NCBI RefSeq assembly: GCF_029338255.1
Contig: NZ_CP119787.1
Coordinates: 2,232,001 to 2,296,000 of the forward strand
Length of the DNA stretch: 64,000 bases
Source of the DNA: Haloarcula halobia
Lineage (GTDB): Archaea > Halobacteriota > Halobacteria > Halobacteriales > Haloarculaceae
Reading direction: 5' to 3'
Shown here: one piece after another, positions 57,059 through 64,000 of the stretch
Layout: each line of letters starts with the position of its first letter
Position numbering within the stretch: position 1 is the first letter of the stretch
The notes under the pieces: generated by a model
Database searches by the model: none
Told to the model about the DNA's origin: nothing
What the model saw: only the letters and a program-made list of their open reading frames with translations
Made by a program: the position numbers and the translations under genes

Positions 57059-58324
57059 ATGGTTTCGTCCGACCTCGACATCGACTGGCCCCGTGCCTTC
57101 TGGATCGGGTTCGGGGTGATCCTCGCGGCCGTCCTCCTGTTTGTCCTCTATTCGTTCATCGGCACGTTCGTCTTCGGGGTGTTCCTCTACTACGCGACCC
57201 GCCCCATCTACCGGCGCGTCCACAGACGGGTCCGCCAGCGGACCCTCGCGGCCGCCCTCTCGCTGTCGCTGTTCGCGCTCCCGCTCATCGTCCTGCTGTA
57301 CTACACGCTCGCCATCGCGGTCCAGGAGTTCAGCCGCTTCGCGGAGTCGGCGAACTTCGGGCCGTTCGAGGAGATCATCTCCCCGTACGTCAACGTCTCC
57401 GAGGTCGTCCAGAACCCGCAGGCGCTCGTCGCGGACGCCGGGGGGACGGGCGTGTTCGTCGACTCGGCGACCCAGTTGCTCGGCTTCATCGGCATCATCG
57501 GGACGGGACTCGTCCACGGGTTCGTGATGCTGGCCTTCGCGTTCTACATGCTCCGGGACGGCGGTCGGCTCGCGGAGTGGGGCAAGAACTACCTGGACCA
57601 CCGTGGCAACCTCGACCGGTACTTCGCCGAGGTGGACCGCAGTTTCGACCGGGTGTTCTACGGGAACATCCTCAACGCCATCGTGACCGGGGCCATCGGC
57701 GCCATCGCGTTCAGCCTCGTCGACGCAGTGGCGCCGGCCGGCCTCTCGGTTCCATATCCCGCGCTGACGGGCCTGCTGGCCGGTGCTGCCAGTCTCATCC
57801 CCATCATCGGGATGAAGATCGTCTACGTCCCGATGGCCGGCTACCTCGCGCTCGGGGCGGGCATGCAGGGCGACGGGTGGTGGTTCGTCGGCCTGTTCGT
57901 CGCCGTCGCACTCGTCGTGGTCGATACGATACCGGACCTCATCATCCGGCCCTACGTCTCGGGCGGCGGGTCGCTGTCCATCGGGCCTTTCGGAACGAAG
58001 ACGGGCCAGTTCGAGGACCAGCCGGGCCTGCATACGGGGACGCTGATGTTCGCGTACATCCTGGGGCCGTTCCTGTTTGGCTGGTACGGCATCTTCCTGG
58101 CGCCGATGATTCTCGTCCTCGTCGTCCACTTCGCCCGGTTCGTGCTCCCGGAACTGCTCGAGGGCCGGCCCATCGAACCCAAGGTGATCGACCCGACGAA
58201 CTTCGCGGGTTCGGATACGAACACGACGGCCCCGGACGCGGGGACAGAAGACGCCGACCAGTCGGGAGGGACGGCCGGCAGGCAGGGTGGGCCGGCGCCA
58301 TCCACCGACCCGGCCAGCGAGTGA
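57059..58324 (+). CDS. AI-2E family transporter-like membrane protein
   Basis: 421 residues, about eight membrane helices. The family signature occurs in the second half: FYMLRDGGRLAEWGKNYLDH, VFYGNILNAIVTGAIGAIAF, then PYPALTGLLAGAASLIPIIG, and DTIPDLIIRPYVSGG with HTGTLMFAYILGPFLFGWYG, the usual P.l.g......G....Gl.G...aP stretch. Family members export AI-2-like molecules or Na+/H+; the substrate here is unknown. The C-terminal tail is Asp/Gly-rich and soluble. Start at MVSSDLDIDWPRAF (57059). It is convergent with padR (7-base gap). Confidence 0.9.
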   Translation: MVSSDLDIDWPRAFWIGFGVILAAVLLFVLYSFIGTFVFGVFLYYATRPIYRRVHRRVRQRTLAAALSLSLFALPLIVLLYYTLAIAVQEFSRFAESANFGPFEEIISPYVNVSEVVQNPQALVADAGGTGVFVDSATQLLGFIGIIGTGLVHGFVMLAFAFYMLRDGGRLAEWGKNYLDHRGNLDRYFAEVDRSFDRVFYGNILNAIVTGAIGAIAFSLVDAVAPAGLSVPYPALTGLLAGAASLIPIIGMKIVYVPMAGYLALGAGMQGDGWWFVGLFVAVALVVVDTIPDLIIRPYVSGGGSLSIGPFGTKTGQFEDQPGLHTGTLMFAYILGPFLFGWYGIFLAPMILVLVVHFARFVLPELLEGRPIEPKVIDPTNFAGSDTNTTAPDAGTEDADQSGGTAGRQGGPAPSTDPASE

Positions 58325-58331
58325 GTTTCGG

Positions 58332-58607
58332 TCAGAGGTCGACGTACTGGTCTTCCCAGTCCCGCCGGGCGTCGATCTCGCGGCGGCCGCGACGGGTCAA
58401 CGTATAGAAGTTCGTCCGCCGGTCGCGCTGTCCCTTCTCTACGAGGCCCTTGTCGACGAGGGTATCGAGGTTCGGGTACAGTCGACCGTGGTGTATCTCC
58501 TTCTCGTAGTACGCTTCCAGTTCTTCCTTTATCGCGAGGCCGTGTGGCTCTTCTCGCCCGGAGATGACGTAGAGGAGGTCTCGCTGGAATCCCGTGAGGT
58601 CGTGCAT
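58332..58607 (-). CDS. PadR-family transcriptional regulator
   Basis: 91 residues, a winged helix. MHDLTGFQRDLLYVISGREE, then EEPHGLAIKEELEAYYEKEI (the PadR G..i...l), HHGRLYPNLDTLVDKGLVEK (recognition helix and wing start) and FYTLTRRGRREIDAR. It lacks the long C-terminal dimer helix of full-length PadR and resembles the short archaeal type. The target is unknown. The 214-base gap 58608-58821 upstream contains its promoter region (AT-rich near 58620-58672), an imperfect dyad gtta...taac at 58637-58658 that might be a self-operator, and the amphi-Trp promoter. Confidence 0.92.
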   Translation of the reverse strand: MHDLTGFQRDLLYVISGREEPHGLAIKEELEAYYEKEIHHGRLYPNLDTLVDKGLVEKGQRDRRTNFYTLTRRGRREIDARRDWEDQYVDL

Positions 58608-58791
58608 CGGTACGTTCTAGTAATCTGTTAGTGTCTGAAACGGTTAACTATTTCGAGTCCGATATATTACGGCTCGTCGGACGTTCAGGAAATCGGAGTT
58701 ATCGGGACGCAGGTGGCCGTATTCGGGCGTTCGGACCTGTCGACCATTCGAGTCAACAGGATATCATACCCGTCGAACGGTGACCCGACGG

Positions 58792-58801
58792 GATTATTAA
58801 G
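58792..58801 (+). promoter_or_regulatory. TATA box for the amphi-Trp gene
   Basis: GATTATTAAG, 21-30 bases before the ATG at 58822. Confidence 0.5.
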
Positions 58802-58821
58802 TTGGCTGACAAACATCGGGT

Positions 58822-59097
58822 ATGCCCGAAGAAGTGCTGTTCGAGACCGAACGTGTCATGGACCGAAGCGCCGTCGCCGACTACCTCCGCTCGCTCGCGG
58901 ACAACTTAGACTCGGGGTCGGACGTCACACTCCGCGCTGGCGACCAGTCGGTGACGCTCGACCCGCCGGGTCGCGTCGAGTTCGAGGTCAAAGCGGAACG
59001 CGAGGGGCCCGTCGACGGCGACGGCGAACTGAGCATCGAGGTCGAACTCGAGTGGCCCGAGAACCCGAGCGACGACGGTGAACTGAGTATCGAGTGA
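58822..59097 (+). CDS. amphi-Trp domain protein
   Basis: 91 residues. The domain is recognised by MPEEVLFETERVMDRSAVAD, then YLRSLADNLDSGSDVTLRAG, VTLDPPGRVEFEVKAEREG and the closing amphipathic strand ELSIEVELEWPEN, containing the name-giving Trp. Tandem ELSIE units at the end (GDGELSIEVE and DDGELSIE) may be a small duplication. The family is widespread in haloarchaea; function unknown. The stop is followed within 40 bases by the hairpin pair described below. Confidence 0.9.
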   Translation: MPEEVLFETERVMDRSAVADYLRSLADNLDSGSDVTLRAGDQSVTLDPPGRVEFEVKAEREGPVDGDGELSIEVELEWPENPSDDGELSIE

Positions 59098-59130
59098 GAA
59101 CGCTGTGGCTACCGGATTTCGAGCGAAGTA

Positions 59131-59217
59131 AGTGGAAAGCGGCCGCCGAAAATGCGGCCGCTTGCCGCCCTGAATTGGTCCCCGCTGACGCTTCGGCCCT
59201 CCAAGCGAAGCGTCACA
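59131..59217 (-). ncRNA. Candidate structured small RNA (two strong hairpins behind a TATA box)
   Basis: On the minus strand a TATA-like ACTTTTAAGT (59239-59248) is followed about 25 bases later by hairpin 1, TGACGCTTC/GAAGCGTCA with a 12-base loop (59186-59215). Then a 22-base unpaired stretch with accaattcagg leads to hairpin 2, AAGCGGCCGC/GCGGCCGCTT with a 7-base loop (59137-59163), and then tttcc. Both stems appear perfect. No reading frame of quality covers it. The layout fits an RNA of about 85 bases with a 3' terminator stem. Hairpin 2 could instead, or also, terminate the amphi-Trp gene. Confidence 0.45.
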
Positions 59218-59238
59218 TGGAAGGAAGTGGGAGAATAA

Positions 59239-59248
59239 CTTAAAAGTA
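59239..59248 (-). promoter_or_regulatory. TATA box of the candidate small RNA
   Basis: Minus-strand ACTTTTAAGT, about 25 bases from the outer base of hairpin 1, in a spot with no protein gene start downstream. Confidence 0.4.
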
Positions 59249-59299
59249 CCGGACCGCCGGCGACCTGCCAGTCGGGAGAGACGATTCCGGGACCGAAGT

Positions 59300-59446
59300 T
59301 CAGATGTGCTCTTCCTCCAGGACCCACCCCAGCGCCCGCTTGTAGTGTGTAAACATCATCCTGACGCGTTCGTGTCGCATCTCCTCGCTGTCCAGTTGCT
59401 CGGCCAGGAACTCGTACTGGTCCCTGATCTCGGCCTCTGAGCGCAT
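59300..59446 (-). CDS. 48-residue conserved-looking small protein
   Basis: From ATG 59446 the reading is MRSEAEIRDQYEFLAEQLDS, then EEMRHERVRMMFTHYKRALG and WVLEEEHI, stop at 59300. It looks like a genuine small helical protein: a heptad-like helix with regular charge alternation and Trp/Tyr near the end, and codon use like the neighbours (G/C third positions). Similar short helical proteins are widespread in haloarchaea. Function unknown. It is divergent from the zinc-ribbon gene, with 58 bases between starts. Confidence 0.7.
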   Translation of the reverse strand: MRSEAEIRDQYEFLAEQLDSEEMRHERVRMMFTHYKRALGWVLEEEHI

Positions 59447-59504
59447 ACCCCTGCTACGATGCGAGCGCGGAACAATCTTGAGGCCCGACCGCCGAGAAGG
59501 AGAT

Positions 59505-60224
59505 ATGAAAGTACGCGGCGAACGGGAGTGTCAGGACTGCGGGACGCGCTGGTCGTACTACGAGACCGGGAGCATCGCCTGCCCCGAGTGCGAGAGCGTC
59601 CACAGCGTCGGCGTCGACGAACCGACCCGACACACGGACGCACCGGTGACGTTGGATCTGACACCGGTCCGCGCCCGCATCGACGCCGATTCGACCCGTG
59701 ACGTCGCGACGGCTGCGGCAGAGCGGTGCCGGGAGTACACGCGCCAGCGGGGATTCATCGACGCCGGGGCCCTGGAGACGCTCGACGAGACGTTCGTCGC
59801 CGCGACCGTCCTCCAGTACGTCGGTGCCCACGTGGGTCGGGAGATGCGGGTCACCGAGGACGATGAACTGTACTTCCTGGACCTGCTGGGTGGCGCCGAC
59901 CAGGGCGACAGACCAGGCGTCGACGCGGTCCCGCCGTCGCTGCGGGTCCCCTTCGGACTGGCGATGGCCCACGCCGTGGAGGCCTACCAGCGCGACGTCC
60001 GGACCGTCCTCAACGACGACGAGGACGAGACGGCCAGGCGCCTCTCCGGGCGCATCCGCGACCACCGGAAGCGAATCGAGGCCCTCGACGGCGACGTCGA
60101 CCCGGCCGACGCGAACCGCCTGCTCCACGCCACGCGTGACCTCGGTCGGTTCGTCGCGGGCGAGGAGAGCGCGTACGTCACCGCGGACAACTGGCTCACC
60201 GGTATCGAGGGCGGCGTGCTGTGA
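59505..60224 (+). CDS. Zinc-ribbon helical protein of unknown function
   Basis: 239 residues from ATG 59505, preceded by a strong Shine-Dalgarno (gaaggag), rare in this window, which decides the start. The N-terminal ribbon is CQDCGTRWSYYETGSIACPE with a final C (CxxC...CxxC, residues 9-31), resembling TFIIB-type ribbons. The rest is all-helical: LETLDETFVAATVLQYVGAH, LLGGADQ..VPFGLAMAHAVEAY and RLSGRIRDHRKRIEALDGD. It could be a transcription- or RNA-associated factor (inference). Just past its stop, another frame stays open with coding-like composition (60227-60343). Confidence 0.82.
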   Translation: MKVRGERECQDCGTRWSYYETGSIACPECESVHSVGVDEPTRHTDAPVTLDLTPVRARIDADSTRDVATAAAERCREYTRQRGFIDAGALETLDETFVAATVLQYVGAHVGREMRVTEDDELYFLDLLGGADQGDRPGVDAVPPSLRVPFGLAMAHAVEAYQRDVRTVLNDDEDETARRLSGRIRDHRKRIEALDGDVDPADANRLLHATRDLGRFVAGEESAYVTADNWLTGIEGGVL

Positions 60225-60344
60225 CTCCGGCCCGCTGTGCGGTCTCCTCGACGGGCTGGACGACGACGGCACCCCGGACCCCTCGAAGCCCATCTGGCAG
60301 GTCCCACCGGAGGACTGGCCGACCGCGTGGCTCGGGGTCCCGTC

Positions 60345-61238
60345 TCAGGGCAGGTCGACGTCGACGTCGTGCTGGAGGCTGGCCGCCTTGACCGTGTTGT
60401 ACAGCAGCATCGCGCGGGTCATCGGCCCGACGCCGCCGGGGACGGGGGTGATGGCACCGGCCTTCGCTTTCGCGCTCTCGAAGTCGACGTCGCCGACCAG
60501 TTCGTAGCCCTTCTCGGTGTCGGCCTCGACGCGGTTGATGCCGACGTCGATGACCGTCGCGCCCTCGGCGAGCATGGCGCCGTCTATCATCTCGGGGACG
60601 CCGGCCGCGGCGACGACGATGTCCGCCTCGCGGGTCTTCGCCGCCAGGTCCCGGGTTCGGGAGTGACACACCGTCGTGGTCGCGTTCCCGCCGGGGGCCT
60701 TCTGGATGAGGAGGTTCGCCATCGGCTTGCCCACGATGTCCGAGCGCCCGACGACCACGGCGTCCGTGCCCTCGGTGTCGACGCCGGCCGACGCGATGAG
60801 CTTCTGGATGCCGTGGGGCGTGCAGGGCTTGTACCGGGCGTTGCCGGCGACGAGGCGGCCCACGTTCTCGGGGTGGAACCCGTCGACGTCCTTCAGCGGG
60901 TCGATGGCCCTGAGCACCCGCCGGTCGTCGACGTGGTCGGGGACCGGCATCTGGACGAGGATGCCGTCGACGTTGTCGTCGGCGTTGAGGTCGTCGATGG
61001 TGTCGTACAGTTCGGACCCGTCGGCCGCCGGGTCGATGTCGATGTCGATGGCCTCGATGCCGACCTCCTCGCAGTCGCTTTGCTTCATCGAGACGTACGT
61101 CTCGCTCGCAGGGTCGTCGGACATCAGGACGGTAGCCAGCGATGGGCGGACGCCGGCGTCGTCGAGCTGGTCGATGCTCTCGGCGAGCCCGTCCCGGACG
61201 GACTGGGCCAGCGCGTCGCCGTCGATAATCTCTGTCAT
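60345..61238 (-). CDS. folD: FolD, methylene-THF dehydrogenase/cyclohydrolase
   Basis: 297 residues. It converts 5,10-methylene-THF to 10-formyl-THF in two steps with NADP. Motif 1 is SDDPASETYVSMKQSDCEEV, with K52 as the cyclohydrolase Lys; motif 2 is VDGILVQMPVPDHVD; and DPLKDVDGFHPENVGRL, then VVGRSDIVGKPMANLL (the Rossmann loop) and PVPGGVGPMTRAMLLYNTV. Haloarchaea use folate C1 chemistry, so this pairs functionally with GlyA at 62659. A TATA-like minus-strand CTTAGAAAAC sits at 61262-61271. Confidence 0.96.
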   Translation of the reverse strand: MTEIIDGDALAQSVRDGLAESIDQLDDAGVRPSLATVLMSDDPASETYVSMKQSDCEEVGIEAIDIDIDPAADGSELYDTIDDLNADDNVDGILVQMPVPDHVDDRRVLRAIDPLKDVDGFHPENVGRLVAGNARYKPCTPHGIQKLIASAGVDTEGTDAVVVGRSDIVGKPMANLLIQKAPGGNATTTVCHSRTRDLAAKTREADIVVAAAGVPEMIDGAMLAEGATVIDVGINRVEADTEKGYELVGDVDFESAKAKAGAITPVPGGVGPMTRAMLLYNTVKAASLQHDVDVDLP

Positions 61239-61261
61239 TGTCTAGTGTGGCGTCACCGGGG

Positions 61262-61271
61262 GTTTTCTAAG
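61262..61271 (-). promoter_or_regulatory. TATA-like box for folD
   Basis: Minus-strand CTTAGAAAAC, 24-33 bases before the start at 61238. Confidence 0.4.
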
Positions 61272-61333
61272 GTGCGGATTCGCCCGGCGTATGCCTCGCC
61301 GTAGCACGCACGGGGCGCTGTCGACGGGGTTAT

Positions 61334-61377
61334 CCCGACGGTGAATAAAGATAGCGTCGACTACCCGACAGTGAATA
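61334..61377. repeat. Spaced direct repeat upstream of the small-gene pair
   Basis: CCCGACGGTGAATA (61334-61347) and CCCGACAGTGAATA (61364-61377) differ at one base and are 30 bases apart start to start, about three helical turns. They lie between divergent folD and the short ORF pair, so a regulator dimer could bind both (inference). Confidence 0.5.
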
Positions 61378-61429
61378 CGTATTGTCGTCACAGTCATACC
61401 CGACTCCGTTCTACGAGGGCCAACGACCC

Positions 61430-61486
61430 ATGAGCGAGCGTCCGTTCACAGCAGCGACCGGCGACTGGCGGGAGGGAGACCGATGA
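61430..61486 (+). CDS. 18-codon upstream ORF coupled to the next gene
   Basis: ATG at 61430 reads MSERPFTAATGDWREGDR and stops in TGA at 61484-61486, overlapping the ATG of the following gene (ATGA). The coupling and the G-rich stretch gggagggag inside it, which doubles as the Shine-Dalgarno of the next gene, suggest a leader peptide. Too short to prove. Confidence 0.3.
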   Translation: MSERPFTAATGDWREGDR

Positions 61487-61623
61487 CCGACGGCGAGGAA
61501 CGCGCCCCCGAACTCGCGTACGGCGAGTTCCTGTGTGCCGGCGAGCGCGTGGTCCGCATCGAGGACGTCGACCGCGAGGACGCCTGGATACGGTCGACGG
61601 TGTTCGTGCCAGTCCGGCCCTAG
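61483..61623 (+). CDS. 46-residue small protein
   Basis: ATG 61483 to TAG 61623: MTDGEERAPELAYGEFLCAG, then ERVVRIEDVDREDAWIRSTV and FVPVRP. Strong Shine-Dalgarno-like gggaggga upstream. The ending DAWIRS plus a short V-rich strand resembles small acidic haloarchaeal proteins of the kind often found near regulators. Function unknown. Its stop codon overlaps, on the opposite strand, the stop of the frameshifted lipoprotein gene. Confidence 0.6.
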   Translation: MTDGEERAPELAYGEFLCAGERVVRIEDVDREDAWIRSTVFVPVRP

Positions 61624-62176
61624 GGACAGGGCCCCTCGGCCATCGACCGGGGCTCGGGCCCCTGGTCGACGGCCCGCGTCGCACCGCTCTCGACGGCGAC
61701 CAGCATCGCCCGCCCGCCGTAACCGTGGGTCTGATCGTGGCCCCTGACGACGACACAGTCGCGGCCGCGGGGACGGTGATGGCCTCCGACCGGGTGAACG
61801 GGGCCGTCGAGTGGGCGTGGAGCAGTTTCCGCCGGCCGAGGCGCTCGCCGTCGAGCGTCTCGACCTGCCACCAGTTCGCGTAGCCGTCCTCGCCGTCGTC
61901 GTCGTGATAGATGGTCACGTCGAAGCGGACCTCGCCGTCTCCGGTCGCCTCGACGGCGACGTCGGTGACGTTCGCCTCACGGAGGTCCAGGGCCTCGCTC
62001 GGTCGCTCGTCGGTCGGTGAGGGAGACGGGACGACAGTCGATTCCGTCGGCGACGGTGTCACGGTTTCGGACGGTCGCACCGCGGGTGTGGAACCGTCAC
62101 GACACCCCGCCAGCGTCGCCAGGACCGTGGCCCCCGCCATGAGGACAGCGCGTCGGGTCCCATTGTGGTCGGTCAC
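61620..62176 (-). pseudogene. Lipoprotein gene with a frameshift in the last third
   Basis: Reading from a GTG start at 62176: Tat signal TRRAVLMAGATVLATLAGC (lipid Cys C25), a Ser/Thr/Pro linker and a small beta domain VAVEATGDGEVRFDVTIYHD, through NWWQVETLDGERLGRRKLLH and RSEAITVPAA. At about 61765-61755 the frame breaks. The neighbouring frame then continues sensibly as CVVVRGHDQTHGYGG, AMLVAVESGATRAVDQGPEP and ends GPCP, stop 61620. Losing one base or gaining two inside gcggccgcgac explains it. It is either a real pseudogene or a sequencing error in a GC-rich spot. Function of the intact family is unknown. Confidence 0.7.
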
Positions 62177-62281
62177 ACCGGCTCAACGCGGCGAGCAATG
62201 AAAAATCGGCGGGGAGCCCGGTCGGCGACTGCTTTCACTGTCAGGGACGCCAGTCATAGTGTGAGGGGACCATTCTCTCTC

Positions 62282-62626
62282 ATGGTTGTAGGACGACTCC
62301 TGCACTGGCTCGTCAGGGACACGATGCGCGAGACGGGGCGGGACGTGAGCAGAGTGAAGCGAAACGCGGTCGACATCGTCACCCACCCCGTACGGACGCT
62401 TTTGAACATCGCGTTCATGACCGTGCTGGTCGGCGTGCTCTACACCATCGTGTACGACAGCGGGGCCGTCGCCGCCGTCGACACCGCCGAGGGAGACAGC
62501 CTGGCGATGGTGCTGGCCATCCTGCCACCGCTCCCCGTACTGGCGCTCATCGGGGGTGCCATGGTCGTGCTGGTCCCGCTCACGATGCTGTTTAGAGGTG
62601 TCAGCCACGGCCGGTACTACCACTGA
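62282..62626 (+). CDS. Two-span small membrane protein
   Basis: 114 residues from ATG 62282 (MVVGRLLHWLVRDTMRETGR). A basic amphipathic N-terminus DVSRVKRNAVDIVTHPVRTL precedes helix 1 IAFMTVLVGVLYTIVYDSG; helix 2 is VLAILPPLPVLALIGGAMVV continuing LVPLTMLF. I do not recognise the family. Longer upstream frames overlap the promoter of the lipoprotein gene and are rejected. Convergent with glyA (32-base gap). Confidence 0.7.
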   Translation: MVVGRLLHWLVRDTMRETGRDVSRVKRNAVDIVTHPVRTLLNIAFMTVLVGVLYTIVYDSGAVAAVDTAEGDSLAMVLAILPPLPVLALIGGAMVVLVPLTMLFRGVSHGRYYH

Positions 62627-62658
62627 CACGGGACAACGCCGAAGGCGAGACGCGCGTT

Positions 62659-63906
62659 TCAGTCGTACAGCGGGAACTCGTCGGTCAGTTCGTCGACGCG
62701 CTGGCTTACTTCGGCGACGACGTCGTCGTCATGGGGGGCGTCGACGACCCGGTAGATGAGGTCGGCGACCTCGCGGCAAGTCTCCTCGTCGAAGCCACGG
62801 GTTGTGAGCGCGGGCGTACCCGCGCGGATGCCCGAGGGGTTGAACGCCGAGCGCGTCTCTCCGGGGACGGTGTTTGCGTTCAGGACGATGCCGGCCTCCT
62901 CCAGCGCTGCCTCCACGTCCTTGCCCGTCGTGTCCGGGTGCGAGGGGCGGAGGTCGACGAGGACGAGGTGGTTGTCGGTCCCGTCCGAGACGAGGTCGAG
63001 GCCGTGTTCCTGCAGGCGCTCGCCGAGGGCGCGCGCGTTGTCGACGGTCTGCCGGGCGTAGGTCTCGAATTCGGACTCGAGGGCCTCGCCGAAGCCGACG
63101 GCCTTGCCGGCGACGTTGTGCATCAGGGGGCCGCCCTGGGAGCCGGGGAAGACGGCCGAGTCGACGTCGTCGGCGTATTCCTCGTCGCACATGATGATGC
63201 CGCCGCGGCCGGCCCGAATCGTCTTGTGGGTCGACCCGGTGACGAAGTCGGCGACGCCGACCGGCGACTCGTGGACGCCGGCGGCGACCAGGCCGGTGAT
63301 GTGCGCGATGTCCGCCAGGTGGTAGGCGTCGACGGCGTCGGCGGCCGTCTGGATGCGCGCGAAGTCGACCTCGCGCGGGTACGCGGAGTACCCCGAGACG
63401 ATGATGTCAGGGTCGAACGCCTCGGCCTGTTCCCGCAGGCCGTCGTAGTCGATGTAGCCCGTCTCCTCGTCGACCTCGTACTGCTCTACCTCGTAGACCT
63501 GGCCGGCGAAGTTCGCGGGATGCCCGTGCGAGAGGTGGCCGCCGTGGGTCAGGTCGAGTGAGAGAATCTTGTCGCCGGGTTCGAGGACGGCCAGGTAGAC
63601 GCCCATGTTTGCCTGTGAGCCCGAATGGGGTTGGACGTTGACGTGGTTGGCGCCCCACAGCTCCTTCGCGCGGTCGATGGCGAGCTGTTCGACCTCGTCG
63701 GCGTACTCACAGCCGCCGTAGTACCGCGAACCCGGGTAGCCCTCGGCGTACTTGTTGGTCAGCTCAGAACTCTGGGCCTCCAGGACGGCCTCACTGACGT
63801 GGTTCTCGCTCGCGATCATCGCCAGCGTGTCGTTCTGTCGGGACCGTTCGCCCGCCAGTGCGTCTGCGACAGCCGGGTCCGTCTCGCGGACTGTGTCGTA
63901 GGTCAT
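62659..63906 (-). CDS. glyA: GlyA, serine hydroxymethyltransferase
   Basis: 415 residues. It makes glycine and 5,10-methylene-THF from serine, using PLP. Motifs: NDTLAMIASENHVSEAVLEA, NKYAEGYPGSRYYGGCEYAD, NVQPHSGSQANMGVYLAVLE, DIAHITGLVAAGVH and VTGSTHKTIRAGRGGIIM, where K228 binds PLP. Start at MTYDTVRETDPA (63906), with a TATA-like minus-strand GCTTATTGTC at 63929-63938. It feeds FolD, 1.4 kb away. Confidence 0.97.
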   Translation of the reverse strand: MTYDTVRETDPAVADALAGERSRQNDTLAMIASENHVSEAVLEAQSSELTNKYAEGYPGSRYYGGCEYADEVEQLAIDRAKELWGANHVNVQPHSGSQANMGVYLAVLEPGDKILSLDLTHGGHLSHGHPANFAGQVYEVEQYEVDEETGYIDYDGLREQAEAFDPDIIVSGYSAYPREVDFARIQTAADAVDAYHLADIAHITGLVAAGVHESPVGVADFVTGSTHKTIRAGRGGIIMCDEEYADDVDSAVFPGSQGGPLMHNVAGKAVGFGEALESEFETYARQTVDNARALGERLQEHGLDLVSDGTDNHLVLVDLRPSHPDTTGKDVEAALEEAGIVLNANTVPGETRSAFNPSGIRAGTPALTTRGFDEETCREVADLIYRVVDAPHDDDVVAEVSQRVDELTDEFPLYD

Positions 63907-63928
63907 ATCGGATTCTCTGGACCCGCCC

Positions 63929-63938
63929 GACAATAAGC
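63929..63938 (-). promoter_or_regulatory. TATA box for glyA
   Basis: Minus-strand GCTTATTGTC, 23-32 bases before the start at 63906. Confidence 0.45.
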
Positions 63939-64000
63939 TACCCTTTGGAGGACCGTGTGATAGCCCGTGACGGACCGGGTTTCCGACCTGTCAGGTCCGG

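Noticed and set aside
58637-58658. Dyad gtta...taac upstream of padR as a proven PadR operator
   Set aside because: Symmetry is short and imperfect. PadR self-regulation is common, but the evidence here is too weak to list as its own site.

Overview
The window is chromosomal DNA of a haloarchaeon, probably a Haloarculaceae-type organism (inference). The DNA is strongly GC-rich, the proteins are acidic (D/E-rich), secreted proteins carry twin-arginine signals followed by a lipobox, and TATA boxes sit about 21-37 bases before many start codons, implying nearly leaderless mRNAs. Typical haloarchaeal families are present (halocyanin, amphi-Trp, pelota, Elp3, DUF4013, membrane-tethered winged-helix regulators). 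I see no rRNA, convincing tRNA, CRISPR array or replication origin.

Region 1 (1-14.8 kb) is a sugar and sugar-acid catabolism island. It holds two UxuA-type dehydratases, an L-rhamnose mutarotase, aldo/keto reductase, MaoC hydratase, F420-type luciferase-like oxidoreductase, aldose-epimerase-like protein, AGE-family epimerase, RraA-family aldolase, SDR dehydrogenase, a solute-binding-protein-like protein without a signal peptide, a family III CoA-transferase, a GH88 unsaturated glucuronyl hydrolase and an acyl-CoA ligase whose start overlaps the GH88 stop. Together they suggest breakdown of a rhamnose/uronate polysaccharide such as ulvan or pectin, with an unusual CoA-dependent branch. Region 2 (14.8-23.5 kb) has a decayed membrane-protein fragment, a 30-residue hydrophobic mini-gene, an AT-rich patch, halocyanin, glycerol kinase, a histidine kinase with membrane domains at both ends, a LarA-type nickel racemase/epimerase and a two-gene PH-domain (YdbS/YdbT-like) operon.

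Region 3 (23.5-38.2 kb) starts with helicase Lhr. A complete IS200/IS605-type element (tnpA+tnpB with terminal hairpins) sits just upstream of it. A membrane-anchored winged-helix regulator, a metallo-hydrolase and a GAF histidine kinase follow, then a translation-quality-control neighbourhood: pelota, two DUF4013 membrane proteins and RqcH. Region 4 (38.2-47.1 kb) holds a PQQ-propeller lipoprotein, Elp3, a cupin, a large S1/OB/DHH-like protein, a Yip1-like protein and an FMN reductase. Two gene ends here (elp3 and the FMN reductase) have their coding tails duplicated beside GC-rich hairpins.

Region 5 (47.1-52.2 kb) is a nitrous-oxide-reductase maturation cassette (HiPIP-NosL fusion, NosD, NosF, NosY, NosL) with no nosZ in view. 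Region 6 (52.2-64 kb) holds MutY, a HAMP histidine kinase, MgtC-like and AI-2E-family membrane proteins, PadR, amphi-Trp, a candidate structured RNA, several genes under 50 codons, FolD, a frameshifted lipoprotein and GlyA. FolD and GlyA together supply one-carbon units.
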